Positions 61,190 to 64,000 of a stretch of 64,000 nucleotides of DNA are shown here, piece by piece. Every line of letters begins with the position of its first letter. Positions within the stretch are counted from its first letter, which is position 1. A program made the position numbers and the translations under genes. The DNA is from a virus. The notes below the pieces were generated by a model, which did no database searches, was not told the DNA's origin, and saw nothing but the letters and a program-made list of their open reading frames with translations. The stretch spans positions 28,915 through 92,914 of IMG/VR virus record IMGVR_UViG_3300031962_000001. One strand, 5' to 3'.

Positions 61190-61215
61190 GCCTTACCCTA
61201 CGTAGGAAAATCTAT
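61190..61215 (+). repeat. Intergenic repeat with CCTACGTAGG palindrome, copy 2
   Basis: CCTTACCCTACGTAGGAAAA matches 14986-15005 exactly; G precedes and T-x-T-A-T follows in both. Lies in the gap 61137-61303 before the accessory genes. The rest of the gap has no gene; a further CCTTACC occurs at 61217. Confidence 0.6.
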
Positions 61216-61303
61216 CGCCTTACCACGGGCTCCCTCCTCGTGCCTCCATCATGTGTAGAGTGCGAAATTTTGTATGCTAGGCAATCCCTAAAGGAGAACA
61301 ATC

Positions 61304-61579
61304 ATGAAAGAATTACCGAAATATCAGTGTCACAAAGAAGTGCAGGCTCTAAAGATCAAAGAAATGGCTGTGCACTTCGCGGTAGATGGAGTATCTATCT
61401 CAAATGTCACAATTACTCCAGAAGAGGAGGGGTACGATTCGTTCGAAGTTTCGAAAGAGTATTACGAGAAGCACTTGCCTTACGTGGGAGGATACTACGT
61501 CGTCTATAAGGATGGCTACAAGTCATTCTCACCGGCAGAGGCGTTCGAAGACGGATACACTAGGGTACAAGGAGAATAA
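61304..61579 (+). CDS. Conserved phage protein of unknown function (KYQCHKEV family)
   Basis: 91 residues. KYQCHKEVQALKIKEM at the N terminus and PYVGGYYVVYKDGYKSFSPA at the C terminus match a short protein I have seen in many unrelated phages and prophages, without a known role. Strong RBS (TAAAGGAG). First gene after the second CCTACGTAGG repeat. Confidence 0.75.
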   Translation: MKELPKYQCHKEVQALKIKEMAVHFAVDGVSISNVTITPEEEGYDSFEVSKEYYEKHLPYVGGYYVVYKDGYKSFSPAEAFEDGYTRVQGE

Positions 61580-61581
61580 TC

Positions 61582-62211
61582 ATGTTCACAATCGTAATTC
61601 TGTTCATACTGGCGGTTCTAGCTTTTGAGCTGATCTCAAGAGGCTGGGACCCGCGCAATACGTTCAATCGCAGGATGCCGCGCTATGCCCATCGCAGAGG
61701 CAAAGTCAGAGTATCCAAGGAAGCTGGCATGGCTATGCTTCTGGCAGAACTTGTTGCGGTGGGAATATTGGGCGTTCTGCTGGCGATAGCTCTGCCGAAC
61801 ATCGTAACCATGATGCGCTATCAGCGAGCACAGAACGCTCTTGTCATGATGAGAGCGGTTCAGGCTGGCGAATCGTGGTACGACATGACATACGGAAATG
61901 GCTTCGCAGATCCGCTATTCCTAGTTGGCTACCCAGGTCAACCTCGCACATGCGACAATCCGAAGATGCTGAACATGGCCTACGCTCCCAATGGCATAAT
62001 CTACGGATACCAGTTCACGTTCTCGCATGGCGAAGATGCGCATCAATTGCCGCCTCCGCCGGGATGTTCTAACGGCGGATGGAGCAGTTTCAAATTCACT
62101 GCAACGCCAGTGATGGGAGGCAGAAGCTGGTACGTAGACCCAACATCCGGGATACGATATTCCGATACCGGACCAGCGAATGCCGAATCAGAATTCTGGA
62201 GGGGAAATTGA
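61582..62211 (+). CDS. Type IV pilin / pseudopilin-like protein
   Basis: 209 residues. A first hydrophobic segment (MFTIVILFILAVLAFELI) is followed by KEAGMAMLLAELVAVGILG and VLLAIALPNIVTMMRYQRAQ (residues ~47-85), the class III prepilin N-helix with its Glu, Pro-Asn kink and amphipathic end. Then MMRAVQAGESWYDMTYGNGF recalls minor pilins/pseudopilins. The Glu is at +5 if cleavage follows G-M-A rather than the Gly. C-terminal domain beta-rich with a Cys pair. A phage copy could disturb host pili or secretion, or exclude other phages (inferred). Confidence 0.65.
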   Translation: MFTIVILFILAVLAFELISRGWDPRNTFNRRMPRYAHRRGKVRVSKEAGMAMLLAELVAVGILGVLLAIALPNIVTMMRYQRAQNALVMMRAVQAGESWYDMTYGNGFADPLFLVGYPGQPRTCDNPKMLNMAYAPNGIIYGYQFTFSHGEDAHQLPPPPGCSNGGWSSFKFTATPVMGGRSWYVDPTSGIRYSDTGPANAESEFWRGN

Positions 62212-62516
62212 TAACCCACTATTGGATAGTCCATCATGTGCCAGAGAGCAAAGGCAGCAAGGAGTTCTTCAGAGTGTTCACCAGCTGGACTGTTCTCCTG
62301 ATGTCGCTCTACAAGTTCCAGACCTGCAGTCTATCGTCGCATTCCGCTTGGCTTACGCCATTCAGGATATTCAGCTTCGCCGAAGACAGGCTCATCATCA
62401 ACGACGTAACTCTATTAGTCCAGCAGGAAGCGGAGCACTACAATCCTACAGACGCAGACTGGCAGATGGAAGAGCCGGGAATGCCGATATTCGAGACTGG
62501 GAGATCGTGGCAATGA
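62208..62516 (+). CDS. Small hypothetical protein (TTG start)
   Basis: 102 residues from the TTG at 62208, supported by the RBS GGAGGGG 4 nt upstream and overlap with the pilin stop. ITHYWIVHHVPESKGSKEFF then a mixed domain with W/F residues. Being coupled to the pilin-like gene, it could be its partner. No family known. Confidence 0.45.
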   Translation: MITHYWIVHHVPESKGSKEFFRVFTSWTVLLMSLYKFQTCSLSSHSAWLTPFRIFSFAEDRLIINDVTLLVQQEAEHYNPTDADWQMEEPGMPIFETGRSWQ

Positions 62517-62803
62517 CTTACATCTATATCAGCTATACCGGAAAGGACGGCAAGTTCCTCGGAGGCTGCTTCAGTCAGATAACCGGAGCTGGCGATAGAG
62601 TATTCCATTGCATAGACGCGAGCGGAATTCCCAGAGAAGAGATAAGCCAGATGCTCATAGGTCCGGTCGCCGAGAAGTCTTTCCCGAAGGATCACAAGTT
62701 CCACAACAGGCTTCTGTCCAGGCAAGAAGTCGAAGAAGCCACTGGTGAAGAGACGTTCAAGGTGAGCGACATGTTGAAGGAGGCAAGTGACTATGAGAAC
62801 TAG
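62513..62803 (+). CDS. Small hypothetical protein
   Basis: 96 residues from the ATG at 62513, overlapping the previous TGA. TYIYISYTGKDGKFLGGCFS at the start suggests a beta-rich fold; helical C terminus (SRQEVEEATGEETFKVSDML). No family recognised. Confidence 0.5.
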   Translation: MTYIYISYTGKDGKFLGGCFSQITGAGDRVFHCIDASGIPREEISQMLIGPVAEKSFPKDHKFHNRLLSRQEVEEATGEETFKVSDMLKEASDYEN

Positions 62804-63077
62804 ACAAGAGATACTCCAAGGCATCAAGCTGAAGCAGAGAATAGGACGCGCTGGCGACGCTGATATTCTGTACGCAATCCTGGAAGTCTTGTTGGACTTC
62901 CGCGACATGCTGGCTCCTACGATGACGATAGACGCCAGCAAGATAGACAAGATAGACACAAGAGAGCTTGACGACTCAGGAAGAAAAATCACAGGAAGGG
63001 GAAGCAATGTCCAGAGCGAAGCACCACAGGAAGAGTTCAGAAATGGCCATGAATCGCAGGAAGACTGGTGGCGATAG
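62793..63077 (+). CDS. Small helical hypothetical protein
   Basis: 94 residues from the ATG at 62793 (RBS GGAGG, 9-nt spacing). Helical N-half (ILYAILEVLLDFRDMLAPT), polar/acidic C-half. Overlaps the next gene by 71 nt. Unknown. Confidence 0.45.
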   Translation: MRTRQEILQGIKLKQRIGRAGDADILYAILEVLLDFRDMLAPTMTIDASKIDKIDTRELDDSGRKITGRGSNVQSEAPQEEFRNGHESQEDWWR

Positions 63078-63459
63078 TCTGCCAAGAGAAGTTCTGAGGA
63101 CAGAGAAAGATACAGAGCTAGTCCCAGTATTCAAGCCGATGTTTGAGCTGGAGTATTACGATGAAGCGAGATTCGTCCAAGTCTTGCTGGAATTCATCTG
63201 CGATAGATGCAGTCGCAAGTGGCATCTGGAAGCCTGGATAGGCGAATCGGAAAGCCACCCAATTACTATAGCGAGCATCTCCGACTATCATACTACGAGC
63301 CTCAATCCTCCAACGTTCCACATCAACCCAGTGGACATCTCAGAATCGGCCTGGACACCATGCATAGGAAAGTTCATTCTCATGACAATCTGGAAAGTTC
63401 ATGCATCGTTGAATCCCACGACAATCCCCGAGGGCAATCGTTCCCCTAGTGGCTCATAG
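63007..63459 (+). CDS. Hypothetical protein with a Cys pair
   Basis: 150 residues from the ATG at 63007 (RBS GGAAGGGGAAG). A basic N terminus (MSRAKHHRKSSEMAMNRRK) is followed by FELEYYDEARFVQVLLEFIC and CDRCSRKWHLEAW, a possible zinc or DNA-binding element, and a small mixed domain. Last complete gene before the repeat-rich gap. Confidence 0.5.
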   Translation: MSRAKHHRKSSEMAMNRRKTGGDSLPREVLRTEKDTELVPVFKPMFELEYYDEARFVQVLLEFICDRCSRKWHLEAWIGESESHPITIASISDYHTTSLNPPTFHINPVDISESAWTPCIGKFILMTIWKVHASLNPTTIPEGNRSPSGS

Positions 63460-63526
63460 TATCGTAGTCAAGTAGAGAGTGGTAAGCAAAGCAATAGAAA
63501 GAGTCTGTAGCGCAGCTTGTCAGGAG

Positions 63527-63929
63527 CGTCATATCCAACTGAGTACAGGACAGAATTGGAGCGAGCAAGAAGGAGCTATGCAGATTCTGTTGGTGCTTGA
63601 GAGTAATCTAGTTGGTATTTGCCAGTTCTATGGGACAAACCTGGCATCTGAGAGCGCTATGCAGCGAATTGGTAGGACAAACTTGGCATCTACCCAATAT
63701 GCCCAGTTCTATCTCTCAGATGGAATCTGTCTAGCTCGCTTCGCTATCGCTCAGCTCGCGTCATATCTAGCGGATTCTCGCTGGCTCTCGTCATATCTGC
63801 GTGGCTCTATGGCTCGCTGGACATGGATAGCCCTCTCGCTCGCTGAGAATCCGTCATATCCTCTGCGAATCTCGCTCTCTGCGAGGGGTAATCATGGTCA
63901 CAGGAGAAAGAGTAATGGTCCGTCATATC
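63527..63929 (+). repeat. Five direct CGTCATATC repeats (iteron-like)
   Basis: CGTCATATC occurs at 63527, 63759, 63789, 63852 and 63921, the last inside the start of the 63894 gene. Surroundings are rich in CTCGCT/GCTCGC. Between 63460 and 63893 no convincing gene exists; a 168-codon open frame there translates into repetitive sequence. Candidate origin, packaging or regulatory region. Confidence 0.5.
63632..63710 (+). repeat. Duplicated GGACAAAC-TGGCATCT element
   Basis: GGGACAAACCTGGCATCT (63632-63649) and AGGACAAACTTGGCATCT (63674-63691) differ at two bases. CCAGTTCTAT also recurs nearby (about 63622 and 63703). In the first copy TGCCAG and CTGGCA can form a 6-bp stem. Part of the repeat-rich gap. 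Confidence 0.5.
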
Positions 63930-64000
63930 CTGGGCGGTATAGTAGCGCATGGCACACTTGGCCGTATTCTTCTGGGATTCTGTGACTCCGGTTGGGGTCT
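63894..64000 (+). CDS. 5' end of a gene leaving the window (partial)
   Basis: ATG at 63894 after a GAGGGGTAATC ribosome site; open to the last base (MVTGERVMVRHILGGIVAHG). Too short to assign. It lies directly after the CGTCATATC repeats, one of which is inside its coding start. Confidence 0.5.
   Translation, partial: MVTGERVMVRHILGGIVAHGTLGRILLGFCDSGWG

Noticed and set aside
62400-62415. A GTAACTCTAT match as a third late promoter
   Set aside because: It lies inside a coding sequence, matches only 10 bases and has no gene start nearby.
63479-63985. A 168-codon frame in the final gap
   Set aside because: Translation is repetitive and follows the DNA repeats; its start lacks a good RBS, and a better gene start (63894) lies in another frame.

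Overview
This window comes from a tailed double-stranded DNA bacteriophage (Caudoviricetes). A tail tube, a G/GT-type tail chaperone and a 912-residue tape measure point to a long non-contractile (siphovirus-like) tail. Every supported gene reads on the + strand. Genes are packed tightly, with stop/start overlaps throughout. No rRNA, tRNA or CRISPR array was seen. The host cannot be named. The phage carries a pilin-like protein, so a Gram-negative host with type IV pili or a type II secretion system is plausible but inferred.

Layout. 1-14953: head-tail completion, an M15 peptidase, tail tube, tail chaperone with frameshift, tape measure, baseplate/fibre proteins and a holin-like protein, with an endonuclease VII-type HNH gene in between. 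15159-21106: SF2 helicase, DnaB-like helicase, DnaG-like primase and a LAGLIDADG protein; a palindrome-rich gap (17681-17902) sits here. 21107-22188: about 1.1 kb without a gene but full of hairpins, probably a large structured RNA. 22189-24478: an FtsK-like translocase and small genes with different codon use, probably an acquired island. 24465-32163: many small genes, an HU-like protein, a sigma-like protein and an extreme D/E/S/K polyampholyte. 32230-38025: two glycosyltransferases, a thymine-hypermodification protein and a thymidylate synthase/hydroxymethylase homologue, suggesting modified DNA bases. 38022-51743: UDG-PolA fusion, gp32-like SSB, RecA/UvsX, FEN-type exonuclease, metallopeptidase, SbcD, SbcC, a gp55-like sigma factor, a Mor-like protein, a homing endonuclease and an Hjc-like nuclease. 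51767-60714: packaging and portal. The large terminase is split into separate ATPase and nuclease genes, with a HAD/ADP-ribosyltransferase gene between them. The portal ends at an RF2-like +1 frameshift site. 60733-64000: accessory genes, a pseudopilin-like protein and a repeat-rich gap before a gene that leaves the window.

Cross-cutting signals. (1) A short peptide, R-[F/Y]-P-R, occurs 23 times in 13 otherwise unrelated proteins, nearly always at a terminus or linker and with varied codons. I think this is the most likely undescribed system here. (2) A second basic tag, PKKKKKHKK-like, is shared by the HU-like, SSB and polyampholyte proteins. (3) Two repeated upstream motifs, TCGTGTTTCATA (five gene starts plus one weaker copy) and GTAACTCTATAGG (two packaging genes), look like phage promoters. 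They could serve the two phage sigma-like proteins.
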